Made by a program: the position numbers and the translations under genes. 64,000 nt of DNA, from positions 329,696-393,695 of the forward strand of contig CAUJNA010001236.1 in assembly GCA_963377175.1 (NCBI GenBank). Reading direction: 5' to 3'. This document shows positions 34,401 to 45,925 of the stretch, one piece after another (the stretch's first letter is position 1; each line of letters begins with the position of its first letter). Under the pieces are notes generated by a model that was not told where the DNA came from, did no database searches, and saw only the letters and a list, made by a program, of their open reading frames with translations. The stretch is from Effrenium voratum (lineage: Eukaryota; Sar; Dinophyceae; Suessiales; Symbiodiniaceae).

Positions 34401-36872
34401 GTTGGATATGGCTCACGGGTTGCCTCAGGGCAGATTCCTGGTGGGTTTCCCTTTTCCGTTCTTCAACGGCTATCCTATATGACGCTGTTTTCCCGATTTC
34501 GACGCGCTTTGAGACCTCCTTTCGGCTCCACGTCAGGTGCCTAAAATTCATCATCAACGAGTCGCGGCCTGCTGGTGCACGCAAGATCGACCCGGGCATG
34601 CCATCATCCCATGCGCAAAGCCTAGGACGTGTTTTTTTGTTTTCTTCTTCTTTTTCATTTGTTCTTACGCTTGTGGGTTGTTCCTTAAATGTTGCATCTA
34701 GCACTAGCCGCCTATCGACAAGCTTCCTTTATTCCACTGATCACCCGACCTAAAGTTCAGATTTGGCTTGCTTGGTTACATTGAGGGGCCCCTGGCCCAA
34801 GTGTAGTGGCCACGGCCAAGCTTTGACCCAGAACGACCATCTCAAGCCCTGCACTCTCACGCCCGCGGCTGGGTCTGCAATTTGTTTGCCTTGGGCTTGG
34901 CTGCCCGCGCGGGAAATGCGTTTGTTCAAGACAGCTCCTGTCATTTTGTATTTAACGTATATGAACGTGTGTTGTGGCTTTGAGCAGGACATCATGCACT
35001 TAAATGATTGTACAGAAACTGACAATCGGCTGCTTGCTTGTTGCGGCCTGGCTTGTTCCTGAGTTCTTCGCTGTCATCCTCACTTTCCGCTTGTTAATTG
35101 TAGTGACTATAGTGGGTGTGACCGCCTATGCGCAGTTGCAATGTCAGAGGCGCCGCCGAAGCTGGCAGCAGGTTGAAAGAACGTGACATATATGTTGATC
35201 TATGCATGTTTCGAGCCCAGTTTGCATGTTCCGGGAGTTTTGCCGTCGCAGGCTGCTCAGGTTGCACTTGATCAGGGTTTCACTTCTAATGATTGCCAGC
35301 GATGGGTCATGAGAGTCTTTTGCTCCATCCTTGTACAGTACATGCTTCGGCCCCAGATGCCAGGATTCTTGTCCACCTACACCGCCCTGTCGCTGCTGGA
35401 TGGGACTTGCTGGCACGGGTTGTGCGCTGCCGCGATCTGCGCGGGCGGTGGCTTTGGATCCTGGCTGCGCCTACGCTTGGGCTTCCACACGTGGCCCCAA
35501 GTGGCTGCAGGCTCCGGAATGTTTGAAAGGAAGGGCTGAAAGCACTCCCGAAAGAAAACCATCTTATGGTGCTGAGACCCTCTGCTCACTGATTGCTGAT
35601 GGCAAGTCGGGCCGATGAGTGTGGAGTTATTGATCCCCTTTGACCTGGGCTTGCAACTTGCCAACCTCTCTCCATGTCGCCGCTCCTCTCCGGCCGTGTC
35701 GGCCTCTCACGCATAGGATTCGGCCTGGGCGCATTGAGTGCGATGGGCTGGCAGTACCTCTACGTGCGCCAGGCGCTGACCGGGGTGAAGCGGTGCCCCA
35801 CTTCTAAGTTAGAAGGCCGGAGCTTGGGCCAAGATTGCCCGGCAGTCCGGACATAGTCCCTGCGAAGAATCGTGTCTTGATTTCTATTTGCCCCTTGGCA
35901 GTGCCCTATTTGAAGATCGACGATGTGGCCAACCTTAATGTTGGGTTCCCTTTGAACGCGTCCATTGGCCGTTGGTGCGCAGCCATGAAGGACCGCGAGC
36001 ATCAGAATCAAATTCTGTCTTATTTGAGTTTGGCATTAACAACGGAACCAGGATTGTTTTCCCCCCCCTTTACCCTCCCCGGTTGGGGCAAAATAGCTGG
36101 GAATTTTGTGGGAGCCTTGGGGAAGCATTTTTTTTACAACCCCCCTCCTTTTAGACAGGTTGCAGGACAGCTATAACGGATAAATAGGACCGTTGTATCG
36201 TTTCCTGTTCCTTGAATCCCTCACAGGCTTCCCTGGGAATGGGCTGCAATTGGCCAGGAAGAGGGCAGGGGGGGCAGCCCCCTTTCTCCGGAAGCTTCCC
36301 TGAACCTAAGGCTCCGCTTCTCCGAAAGGTTTCCGAAAGACTTGGGGATTGCCAGCGAAAGAATAGACTCGACGTAAAATCAGAGTCATGTAGCTTCCCA
36401 CTAGCTTCCCCGGAAGGCCCCAGGACTGTTCCAGCTGTTGTGGCATTTCTTGTTGCTTGATTCCCTCACCGTCTTCCCTAGGAACAAGCCGCAATTGGCT
36501 TCTCTTGCCCCCCCTCCTTTGAGACAGGTTGTGAGATCAACGTAGCTTCACCCAAATCCCACAGCTAGCCCCAACAGGTGCAGCGGCATCTTCAAGATTC
36601 CCTGCTGGTGTGGGGCATCAAGGGCTCCACAGCCTTGGGGTCAGCACTGCCCCTTGGGCTGACATGACCGCTGCATTGTTTCCAACTTTTTGGGGCCCAG
36701 CGTGGCACAAACCCAGGTATGCTGGGGTGGTTTGCCAAGAAGGCATGCGCATGTGCTTTGCTATGTGGTTGAGATAGAAAACAAAGATCCTTTGCAGATT
36801 CAAGATGTTGTTTTGAGTCCTGTGCTGGCCTTGCTGCTTGTGAAGTTTGTTGCTCAGAACGTCAAGCACTAG
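31452..36872 (+). CDS. PAP2 / dolichyldiphosphatase-like membrane phosphatase (6 exons)
   Basis: This is a membrane enzyme of the PAP2 superfamily, removing phosphate from a lipid phosphate or from dolichyl/polyprenyl diphosphate, probably at the ER. Exons: 31452-31499, 31585-31697, 34537-34625, 35364-35510, 35717-35784, 36798-36872 (TAG). They sum to 540 bp, 179 residues, in one frame. Motifs: STKWLVSGTVFGVLLWRRD (first helix); KFIINESRP, the KX6RP motif; DPGMPSSHA, the PSGH motif with Ser; and SWLRLRLGFHTWPQVAAG, the third motif with catalytic Arg and His. Gln replaces the Asp found in classical PAP2 enzymes, as in the HTxxQ branch that includes dolichyldiphosphatases. GFGLGALSAMGWQYLY and a final helix (VVLSPVLALLLVKFVAQ) follow. 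Intron 3 appears to use a GA donor. The first intron is flanked by a CAG repeat and has no clear GT or GC at the phase-0 junction. The terminal exon rests on phase and hydrophobicity. Confidence 0.85.
32296..34167. repeat. Cluster of ACGATAC motifs in a phosphatase intron
   Basis: ACGATACGGGACGTCC occurs identically at 32296-32311, 34115-34130 and 34152-34167. The related ACGATACCCC occurs at 32319-32328, 33109-33118, 33121-33130 and, as ACGATACCCC, at 33132-33141. An inverted partial copy (GTCCCGTATCC) lies at about 34092. All are within the 2.8-kb second intron of the phosphatase gene. Confidence 0.85.
32668..32745 (+). repeat. Imperfect tandem duplication
   Basis: Two copies of about 34 bp (32668-32702 and 32712-32745) share GTAGTTCTCCGTT and AAGTTTAGAAGG. 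They lie in the second phosphatase intron. Confidence 0.8.
34223..34266. repeat. Perfect 13-bp inverted repeat (hairpin)
   Basis: TATAGCCCACTTA at 34223-34235 and TAAGTGGGCTATA at 34254-34266 are exact reverse complements separated by 18 bp. The hairpin lies 56 bp after the last ACGATACGGGACGTCC copy. It is not followed by a T-run, so it does not look like a bacterial terminator. Confidence 0.9.
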
Positions 36873-37969
36873 GAAAGCAAGCGGATGTAGACAACACATG
36901 AGAAGGCAGAATACAGAGCCAGTTTTTTTAGGCATGCATACGTGGGATTCAGCGTGGCTAAGGCAATCAGGCTCGGGCTGTCAGGAGCTGGTTTGAGGCT
37001 GCCAGGGCTTGTGGGGTTGCTTGGGCAGAGCAGTCTTTGTGCAGCCCCTGTGCTGGTACCTGCAACAAATTCTCTACTGGACTAGCTTCCCCTCGCAACG
37101 CGTGCCAATTGGAGAACGTGGAGTACAAGTGCTCAGCATGTCTCTTCCATGGGATGGTCGCAGGCTGCTTGAGGTGTTTCTGTTCTTCGGGGCTTTGACG
37201 GCAAGGCGTGATTTGTTTTTACATTTTACACGGCCGGGGTGCACGTTTTGGTCATGGCGCACGCAGGATCACAGGACTTTACTCATCCCCCCTCAGGTGA
37301 CACCCCTCAGGTGAAAAACACTCAAAATGGCATTTGAGGGCATTTGAGGGAAGCAGTTTGTGTTGCATCATACGTGCAAGGTGTCACCTGGAAGGTTTTG
37401 AGCAAAAGCCTGCAATGCAGAACGTGTTCAGGAAGGCGGAGTGGGTTGCAGACCTGGTGTTTAATATCTCTACAAATCATTTTAGGGCAATGCCTCAGCC
37501 AGGTCAACCAAAAACACATCGCTTCAGGTAATCTCCAGGATTTCTAGCGCTCCTTACTTCTGCAATTTTAAGCGCTCAATTTGCCGGAGCTGTTTGTGTT
37601 TGCTGGAGGTTTGCCAGAACTTGGAACCCAACTGTTGGAACTGGGAAATGTGTGATGTGTGATCATGTTTGAAGATTGTTTGTTTCCACAGTTCATTGCT
37701 GCTATGGTGGCCTTGAAATGCCTTTTATTTTAAGGCGCTTATATAAGCGATTGTGTTTTTGACTTTATTGCGCTTTTCTTGGCTTTTTGAGAGCATTTAA
37801 GGGTATTTGAGGCCATTTGAGTGCGTTTGAGGGCATTGGAGTGGCTTCGAGTTCATTAAAGCACCCTTCAGGGAGAAGCCATTCATAGTCATTCGAAGAA
37901 AGCTTGAGTCAACGCGGGTCAGCTTTCATAGGGATTGTGAATTGGCACGCGAATTTGGATCAACTATTT
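36873..37969. other. Stretch with no supported gene
   Basis: This follows the phosphatase stop codon. Short open frames exist on both strands, but none looks like an exon. Near 37795-37850 a GGCATTTGAG/GGGTATTTGAG motif recurs with small changes, a degenerate tandem repeat that also appears at about 37327-37350. Confidence 0.5.
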
Positions 37970-38073
37970 TGATGATGATGATCATGATGATGATGATGAT
38001 CATGATGATCATGATGATGATGATCATGATGATGATCATGATGATCATGATGATGATGATCATGATGATGATC

Positions 38074-38105
<32 letters not shown>

Positions 38106-38368
38106 CATGATGATGATGATGATGATCATGATGATGATGATGATGATGATGATCATGATGATGATGATGATGATCATCATCATGATCATGACGATGATGA
38201 TGATGATGATGATGATCATGACGATGATGATGATGATGATGATCATGATGATCACGATGACCATGATGATGATGCTGATGATCATGATGATGATGATGAT
38301 CATGATGATCATGATGATCATGACGATGATCATGATGATTGATGATCATGATGATGATGATGATGATC

Positions 38369-38406
<38 letters not shown>

Positions 38407-38517
38407 CATGATGATGATGATGATCATAATGATGATGATGATCATGATGATGATGATGATGATGATGATCATGATGATCATGATGATCATGATGATGATG
38501 CTGATGATGATGATGAT
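37970..38517. repeat. 550-bp ATG/ATC trinucleotide microsatellite
   Basis: GATGATGATCATGATGATG-type repeats run for about 550 bp with scattered changes. Because GATCATGATC is self-complementary in parts, both strands stay open in several frames, giving poly-Met, poly-Asp, poly-His and poly-Ile frames of up to about 215 codons. These are artefacts of the repeat. Confidence 0.95.
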
Positions 38518-39740
38518 GTTTGGCACATTGAAAAAGCGTCAGTTGATTCTGCAAGCCGACATGCTTTGGTTAAAGCCGTGCAATTGTAGTAAAGTGTTCC
38601 CGATCATGGGGCTCACACCTTTGCACGCATCAACGGGACATGCCACAGCTTCCATTGGTCCATTTTCCTGAGTGGGCCACGCAGTCACACCGAAGTGAAG
38701 ACACAAGCAGGGTTGAGCAAACCAGTACACGTGCATCAGGGTTATTTGGGCCACAACCACAACAGCTTTCTGCATGGCAAGTTGACAATCATCAAGGCAG
38801 ATTGAGAGTAGTTGAAAGCTTCTATATGAAGCTTGGCATTTTAGCTTTCTTTATGTGAGGGGTGCCACCTGAAAGGGCCAAGTAGGGTCCTGTCACAGGA
38901 GGCCATTTCAGCCTGTCGCGGCACCACAGTTTTTCGACCGAGGGGCCCACAACTGTCCAATATTGGCGGAAGTTCACTGGGCAAGTCTCAGACGCATACT
39001 AGTCCTGATGGTATTTGTTTGTACTGGAAGGTGTCGTGCGCGCCAACCAGACTGAAAGAGGTGCTGGTTCTGCGCTCCTAGCAAGCAAACGTCGAGTTTG
39101 GTCCCGGAAGAATTGATTTGTACCGGCAGGCACTGATTGGTTCGCCGATGTGACAACCTTTTGAGGGAAGACCGAAGAGCCTCCACCAGCCCTCCACTGC
39201 AGCTTTTCCGCCAAAAGGCAAAGCCCCGAGGTTCGCGGCCAAGCTTCTGTATGACATGGCCAAAGATGCTGGAGACCGTGACTGAGCAGTGGGCGTGCTA
39301 TTCTGCAAGCCCAGTATGTGGCTGCGCTGGTTGTAGAACCAGTGACAAATACGGCCTGCTGAAAGATGTCGGGGCGAGGGCGAAGCCCCCCCCCCAGCTT
39401 AAGAAGCTGTCATGGCCTCTACCCGCGGGCAGAATCTGATGTTGCTGATCTGTGCTTTTCCAGGTGGTGCTCAAGAGCCGCGGTCCAAAATGCAAAGCGC
39501 CTCATGCCTTTTGAGTTTATGGAAAGCTTGGAGAGTTTTGCCCCAGTCAGCCAGACTACAGTTGAAACGTTTCATGGCGTTCCAAAAGGAGAGAGGGTCT
39601 TAAACACATGGTGTCAAAATGTGACTTTACCAAGGAGTTCCTGACAGCTCTCACTTTCTCCGATTTTTTAGCACATTCACATTATCCTCTGCAGCTGCCC
39701 TGACGCCCTGAGACTGGACCGGTCGAGCCCCGAGGCCCCA

Positions 39741-40680
39741 CAGCAGATTTGTCAGGCTCCGGGATGTCTGGCGCCAAGTTCGCGAGGAAGGCCGACTGGC
39801 CCGGCAAGGAACATGGAAAGCCGGGGGGTGCTTGGGATTGCAAGCCATCTCACCGGAAACAAACTTTCGTCTGTATCTTTGGAGATGTTAGGTCAGATGG
39901 ATCGGATGGCCATGGGCCATGCGATTCGAACTCTGCTGAAAGAATCAGGCATGCAGTCGATTGGCCTTTTGAAAAGCACCCGGCTGGAAGGAAAATCACT
40001 CTTTGTTTGGCAAATTGCGAGTTTCAAAGTTCTCAAGGGTGGAGGCCAAACGATTGGACACTGAAGGACCTATCTTGCAAACTCATGACGGTGAATTCTC
40101 AGCATTGTTTCGACGTACAACCGCGCCAGCACCAAAGCACTCAATTTCATTCAACAATGTTCCGGCGACCCCCGATTTTCATGGGTGGAAGCCTGCCGGC
40201 ACGGCTTCTGGAGCAATCAAGTTTCATTCGTTTGATTCTTGAACAAGGAGAGACCACTTGAACAGCCCTGTGTTTGCCCTGGGCGGGATGTTGTTTCATG
40301 ATTTTCCACGCGGATGATTTCCAGGGCAACGCCGCACGACTCAGGTTTTCCGCCTCCCTCACCAGCGAGGCAGTGAGAGATGCACGGCTTCTGAACATCA
40401 TGCATGGCGGATGCCATTTTTGGCCATCAATCGAAAGCGATGTTGTTGAATTCAAGCAAGCAAACAACCCAGCACACCAAAGCACCTGGATCAATATCAT
40501 CGCAGTTCTGAACCTCCCACTCGCTTGCCCAAAGGACATGGAGATACAGGTTATTTGTTTGCCACTCCTGGCCAGTCACCACCTCACACTGGTGGATCCA
40601 CATTTAGAGGTGTGCCGAAAGGCTTTTGGAGGCGCCAAGCTGCCCAGGACCCATCCAGCCGGCGATGACTTCTGAGCCAC
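39741..40680 (+). other. Region with long overlapping + frames; possible exon at 39747
   Basis: After CAGCAG at 39741, one frame reads FVRLRDVWRQVREEGRLARQ, which looks like a basic coiled-coil exon. Frames of 170 and 133 codons follow (39749-40261 and 40274-40675), with a further frame overlapping the first. They have mixed composition and no family I recognise. It could be an exon followed by intron, or an eroded processed gene. Confidence 0.3.
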
Positions 40681-41127
40681 CATCACGCCAGCAAGAAACA
40701 ACATGGGCGTGTCTTAAAGACCCTCAAAAACAAGACAGGCCCCTCTCAAGGACCCCGGAAACTGGGTGGACCCCACAAGTTCACCCTCAGAAAAAGACGG
40801 AATTTCAGGGTGCACCTCTCCCTTGGAGGTGCGGCTTGGCGCCTCCGTCTCCTCCGAGGCTTTGGCAGGCCATGGGGATCTCCCGTGATGAACGGGGGGG
40901 GGGCCGGGGGGTCCTAAAAAAACAAAGAACGGGGGGTTAAGTTTCCAGTGGTTTCTGCTGAAAAGCAAAAAAGAAGGGTTACCATCAGAAAGTTCAACGC
41001 CCATGTAACTAGTCGGTCTCAAGGGCATCCTATCAGCATATCAAATTGGAGACCTTGCCTGCACCACTCTGAAAGTATTGGAAACCATTGATTGTTGGTA
41101 TTTGCAGAGGAATCATCATTCCAGCTT

Positions 41128-41151
41128 TTTTTTTTTAAAAAAAAAAAAAAG
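41128..41151. repeat. T/A homopolymer palindrome
   Basis: A run of about 10 T passes directly into about 14 A. This could be the joined tails of two retroposed sequences or a simple slippage tract. Confidence 0.7.
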
Positions 41152-41756
41152 TAGTGCAAGATTTTGTCCATCCACAGTAGTTCAGAAGGCAACAAGGGTT
41201 TTGTGATCAGCCGGCGTGGCTTATGGGAGTCCTGCTTGTCACGAACCCCCCGCACTTTGCCTGCGCCTTCACGGGTCGCATTTCCGCCAGCATGTGAATG
41301 CAGACCCGGGTTTTTGGGCATTTCGTCGATACGGCCGAGTTGGTGCGTGCAGGCGGCTTGTCCAAGGCAGCTGAGTACACTCCTGCCTGAGCCTTGGGTG
41401 GCTCTTGGGCTGTCACGACTGGCCTGGCCAGAATGTACCTCATGGGTCACCTCAATGTGACGAAGCCAGTTTTTTGGAATTCGATTGCGCAGAGCACCCC
41501 TACGATTTGGAGCCGCAGGCGTCATCCGGCGTTTCGGACTTTCAGGCCCTTGGAGACGCGCCAAGTGTCAGCCAGGCTGGGAGGGGCTCCGGAAGGCCCA
41601 TGGTACGGCGGGGTATCGAAGCAAGGTTGCAACGCACACATTCGCTGATTCGACTGAAGGAAGATAATCCCTTCCCCTTTAGCATTAGGGAGAAGGGATT
41701 TGCAACACGTCCGACTGGCGCCAAGCAACTCAAAGAGTACGAAGTGGGGAAACCAG

Positions 41757-41842
41757 CTGCCGCCCCAAGCAGCTATGCAGCCCAGCAGGCCACCTCCAAG
41801 TCCAACCTGGAGGAGGCCATCGACCCTGCGGCGCTCACCGAG
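41757..41842 (+). CDS. Candidate exon of an unrecognised gene
   Basis: The frame reads AAPSSYAAQQATSKSNLEEA then IDPAALTE and ends GAG before GTCGGC, a GT donor. The upstream sequence stays open in the same frame (KQLKEYEVGKP), so the exon could begin earlier, at about 41690. GC content rises sharply relative to its surroundings, as in confirmed exons of this window. The product is unknown and could be part of the large coiled-coil gene inferred downstream. Confidence 0.45.
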
Positions 41843-43206
41843 GTCGGCGGGGAAAGGCCTTGTTGCTGTGCAGACTGGCTCAGGTCTACGAAGTGCGCGG
41901 CGTTTTCTTAGGGGGGGTCAGGCAACAGCCGGTACATGCTGGTAAGTGAGTGTATGACAATCCTTGGAGCCACGTGCAGGATTCGTTCTCGCGTTTTTCG
42001 TGGACTCCTGTGCTCCGTTGCTTGAAACAAGCGGAGCACTATGCAAACTTTGTGTGTGGGGCTCGATACCACGATGAGCCTACGCAATCGACCCTAGTTC
42101 CAAGGAAGACGTGAGATGTTTGCGGGTGGGTGCTTCTCCTTTCATTTCGTTTTGTTGCAAAGTGAGTGGAAGAATCTCATTTAGAATTAGAAGAACATGT
42201 GGCTGGGAGCTGCTTGTGGCAGTCGATCAGGAGATGGAATTGATGTGGAAGAAGCCGCCGCCCCAGCCGTGATGCTTTTGGTCTCCCCCCCTTTTCCTAG
42301 CGGGGTCGGTCTTCAACCCTCCTGTTCTGAAGCTAGCTCAAGGCAGTGAAACGCAGCGGGCATGTTTGGATTGCGTTTGCGACCGAGCGTGCTTGCTAGC
42401 ATGGGCAATAGGATTGCACATTATACCTGTTTGGGGGATCGGAGTTGTTTTTGCGAGACGGCTTTCTGATCAAAGGGCTTCACAAGAATATTTGCGTATA
42501 TAACGACTTGCGTCATGTTTAGGCCAAGGGCTGGAGGATTGCACGAAGCGCGAGAGAAACAATCCGAAGCAAAGTTTCAGAAGCCTGTTTGGCAGCCAGG
42601 GCTCGTGCACTATCGAATAGCATCAGGGCCCGCAAAGGATGCACAAACCAAGACATGGACAGCCCGTGCGCTTTGCTTTCTGCACATATGAGGCATGAGT
42701 TGACCATCGACTGCTCCTATAAATGCGTTGGCCATTGCTGTTTACACTCGATCATGCCTATTGTAGCTTTCCGCATTCATTGAAGAGCTTGAGCGAAGGG
42801 TTTCAGGGTGTGCTTGAGCTGAAAGGCCCACACTTGCAAGCATTTATTGAAGCAGACATCCCTGCGCCGATGGACAAATGTTTTTTTTGGTGTAAGGCCG
42901 TGGCAAATGCCTGGCAAATGCCAGTTGGGCAACCGTGGTTGCGAGCCTCAAGCTGCTAGTTAGTACTCCAAAGGTGACGAGTCCGCGCGTGCAACAGGAG
43001 CCCGCCGCCTTGTTCCCACATCCGAGCAACTCCCTTTCAAGCTGCGCGCACACCGACCAAAGCCGCCCAGTGCCGAACAAAAGCGGAAACCGATCAGAAC
43101 ATACCAAAACCGACCACAAACCAAATGTCGCCGACCAACTGGCCGTGCCCATGGCAAGGGGACGCATCCCCTGACCTTGCCTCTCCTCAGCTCGGCTTTT
43201 GCTGAG
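41843..43206. other. Stretch with no supported gene
   Basis: No exon is recognised. It contains copy 1 of the 99-bp duplication (42609-42707). A reverse-strand frame of 160 codons at 42844-43326 overlaps the better + candidate at 43207 and is judged a shadow. Confidence 0.45.
42609..42707 (-). repeat. Duplicated segment, copy 1
   Basis: This 99-bp segment matches 49733-49822 closely in the same orientation, differing by a 9-bp deletion and a handful of substitutions. It starts ACTATCGAATAGCATCAGGG and ends GAGTTGACCAT. Read on the minus strand, both copies keep an open frame (MVNSxLICAESKAHGL) because the gap is three codons. Confidence 0.85.
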
Positions 43207-43291
43207 GCTCTTGGTGAAGCGGCAAGGGGCCAGTGCCAACATGGGTGCCCTCTTCAAAGCCAGCCAGCTCAAGGACCCGGAGCGGAGAAGG
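43207..43291 (+). CDS. Candidate exon
   Basis: After TTGCTGAG the frame reads LLVKRQGASANMGALFKASQ then LKDPERR and runs to a possible GA-type donor (GATTCC). Composition is charged and helix-prone and GC is raised. No family is recognised. Confidence 0.4.
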
Positions 43292-43657
43292 GATTCCTTC
43301 GACCCCCCTCTTTCAGCTCTCGGCATTTTAAGCTTGGCCTATTGAAATGGTGAACCCAAGCAGAAGGGTGTCTGTTTCCCCATGATTTGACGACCTGAAA
43401 GGTGTCCCTCACAATCTGTTCAAGTGAAATGTGCTGAAGGCTGCACCGTATGGAACTCAAGAAGTGCAACCAGCTTGCCCAACTAAGTGCAGGCTGGAAG
43501 GACGGCCAATCGTGTTTTGTTTGCCATGATGCAGGGTGGTGCAAGGAAGGCGGGTGTGTGGACAGAGATCCAGGAAGCAATTCAGTTCAGAGCAGGTTTA
43601 AACCTGCGGAACCTGTGGGGGCGTCCTGCTTGATGTGTGAGGCTCTTGTGTTGACAG

Positions 43658-43736
43658 GACGAAGTGGATGAAGCTGCCAAGTCCACCTGTGACATGCAGA
43701 CAAAGAAGGCGGAAGATGGGGCAAGGGCAGCAAGTG
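43658..43736 (+). CDS. Candidate exon, coiled-coil-like
   Basis: The segment follows TTGACAG and reads DEVDEAAKSTCDMQTKKAED then GARAAS, ending in phase 1 before GTCAAG. The heptad-like acidic and basic pattern suggests a coiled coil. It may belong with the other candidate exons between 41.7 and 53.9 kb, but phases were not linked. Confidence 0.45.
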
Positions 43737-45871
43737 GTCAAGCTGCCTCTCAGCTGTCCAAAACGCACACACGATTGTTGGGGCTCATGTTTTGAGCTAT
43801 CATTTTCGAGGACGGGCTACTTCAAAATAACGATTTGCCTGTGGCTTCTTCAGACTGATCACTGATGGAATTGGCTGTGGTTAGGCGTCGGTGTTAGACG
43901 CGAGTTCACTGGAAGCTGCGCAGCTGCCTGAGGCCCACGCTGCATAGCCAAAGAAAGAAATTGTCAGCTCGCAAGCGAGACATGAACATAAGAAGAGACC
44001 GCCTGGCGAGCAACCTCTAGCGATCGCAGTACATCGTTCTGTGTCCCTTGCGTTAGATGTTTTCACCAGCATTTTGCAAGCTTTTGCACAGCAGCTCGCA
44101 CCCAAGTCTCTAGACAATTTGCTGTGCGCCGTGGCTCGCCCCATCTCCGCAATAGCTTGGAGGGGAAACCTTAGATTTCCGGGGAAGTGCAAAACACAAC
44201 CTCTCCATTTTACGATGGATGGTCTCATGGCCTTACTTGCCGTGACTCACAACTCTACACTCGAAACGGCAGAGGGGTTTTGCCAAGTAGTTCTGCGAAG
44301 CACTTCTGCGCGGTTCCGCTTCGTAGCTTCAGCGAGAAACATTGTGATCCTCGTAGGACGCTTTGCCCGCAAACAAGGCTTACTTGTAAGCGAGAATGCT
44401 CGGAAAGACAGTCCGCAAGACATTTTTTCGAACCTTTGATTGCTTGAAAGGGTTTCAAAGATGACCTTTTAGTTTCCAATGCGTCAGCGTTCGGGTGGGG
44501 TGTTATTTTCGGGCTCATGGGAACTCTGCCTGAAAGCCATGGCTTTCCATCCGAACCGGGTTGCACTATGCCGACCAGGCACTTGCAGCGAGCAAGGTGG
44601 GCCGGAGGTTTCGGGTGTTTGCCCCATGACTTTCATGCCCTTTACATGGTTGTTGTTGGGAAACAATTTAACAGGAAGCCTTCGCCTGGAATTGGCGCAG
44701 CCATCAATTCTAAAGGCTTCCGTTAGGGTGTTTGTGCCGTGTGGCCGCAAAGGCCCGGACAGGGGCGTTGCCGAAGAATTGCGTGAATCTCATTCTTGAC
44801 ATGAGCAGGCGTGCTACGAGCTAGTAGGGTGTGAAGTCGAAGACTGCATGGTTGCGCCAATGTTGCCCTCACACGTTTCGAACAACTCTGCCTGGACATT
44901 GGGCGATGGGTCAAGCCCGCATGTTTGGAGCATTTGGCTGCCAGGTGGCCGCAAAAATCCACGCGATTGAGGACTGTGGCGACATGAGACTTGATAGGCT
45001 ATGTTGGGGAAATTGCCTTTCAACTGGATGCTGTAGTGCGATGAAGCAAAGCTCATTTGACGCAGGTGCTCCTAATGGTTTGGCAGCATCAACGGCTCCA
45101 GTGTACCTGCAAAGTGAACCCAAATGAATCGAAGCGCGCTTGAGTTTGCGTGAAAGTCATATTGTCATATGTGACCATACTCTATTATGTTGAAAGGGTC
45201 AATGGGGAAAATGGCCTCGGCAGTGCTTGCTTGTTGGCTGTCCCGGGATTAGTCAGGTTTCAAGGCAGCGCCCCGGGCAAGACCTTCTCGATTTGAATGC
45301 ACTTGCTGATGGGAAAAGCGAAAACTCGAGAAACCAGTGCCCCAGCACGAACAGCCGCAGTCCAGAGGACGCTTGCCATGCGTTGGAGAAGAAGGCCGGC
45401 GGCATGTCTTGTTTTGGTTTGGCTGCCTCACCAGTAGATATGAGCTTTCGAAGGGGAAGTCTGCTGACCTTGGTCAAGACAAACACCAAACCTCAGGTTG
45501 CAGACATGCGAGCTGTGAGCAGCGCAAAGCTTTTCATACGGATAGTAACGCAGTTGACCAGTGGTGTCCATTGTTCTTGTTGTTGGGAAGGGTTCCTCTT
45601 TAAAGTCAACTAACCAAACGCCGGCTCATCAGGGCACACGATTGGCCCCAAAATCACCCAGGCAATTGGATAGGATCATTTGAAGAGATTGGGAGGGCCA
45701 AGCATTTGCATCCAGCAATGCGAACTTCTGTGAAGCTAATAAAAGCATGAGGCATGTGATGCAGTGGTCTTGCTTGGTTGCTGTTTTTGTTCCTTTCTCA
45801 GAGCGCATTTGACCCGAAGCTGTTCTGTACTGTTGGTTTACTCTGCAGTGCTGACGTCACGGTTTAACCAG
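43737..45871. other. Stretch with no supported gene
   Basis: A + frame at 44041-44439 is open for 132 codons (SLALDVFTSILQAFAQQLAP at its start) and looks mildly protein-like. It has ordinary base composition and no acceptor or known family. Nothing else stands out. Confidence 0.4.
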
Positions 45872-45925
45872 GTGGTTGTAGTGGCAGCATCGGCAGCGAA
45901 AGTTGCGAAGCTGGAGCTTGCGCTT
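45872..45925 (+). CDS. Candidate short exon, alanine-rich helix
   Basis: After TTTAACCAG the frame reads VVVVAASAAKVAKLELAL and stops at a GCAAGA donor in phase 0. Both splice signals fit the pattern of confirmed exons in the window. The product is unknown. Confidence 0.4.

Noticed and set aside
37926..38589. Frames of 135 to 215 codons on both strands made of Met, Ile, His and Asp
   Set aside because: They are readings of one trinucleotide microsatellite in different frames and strands.
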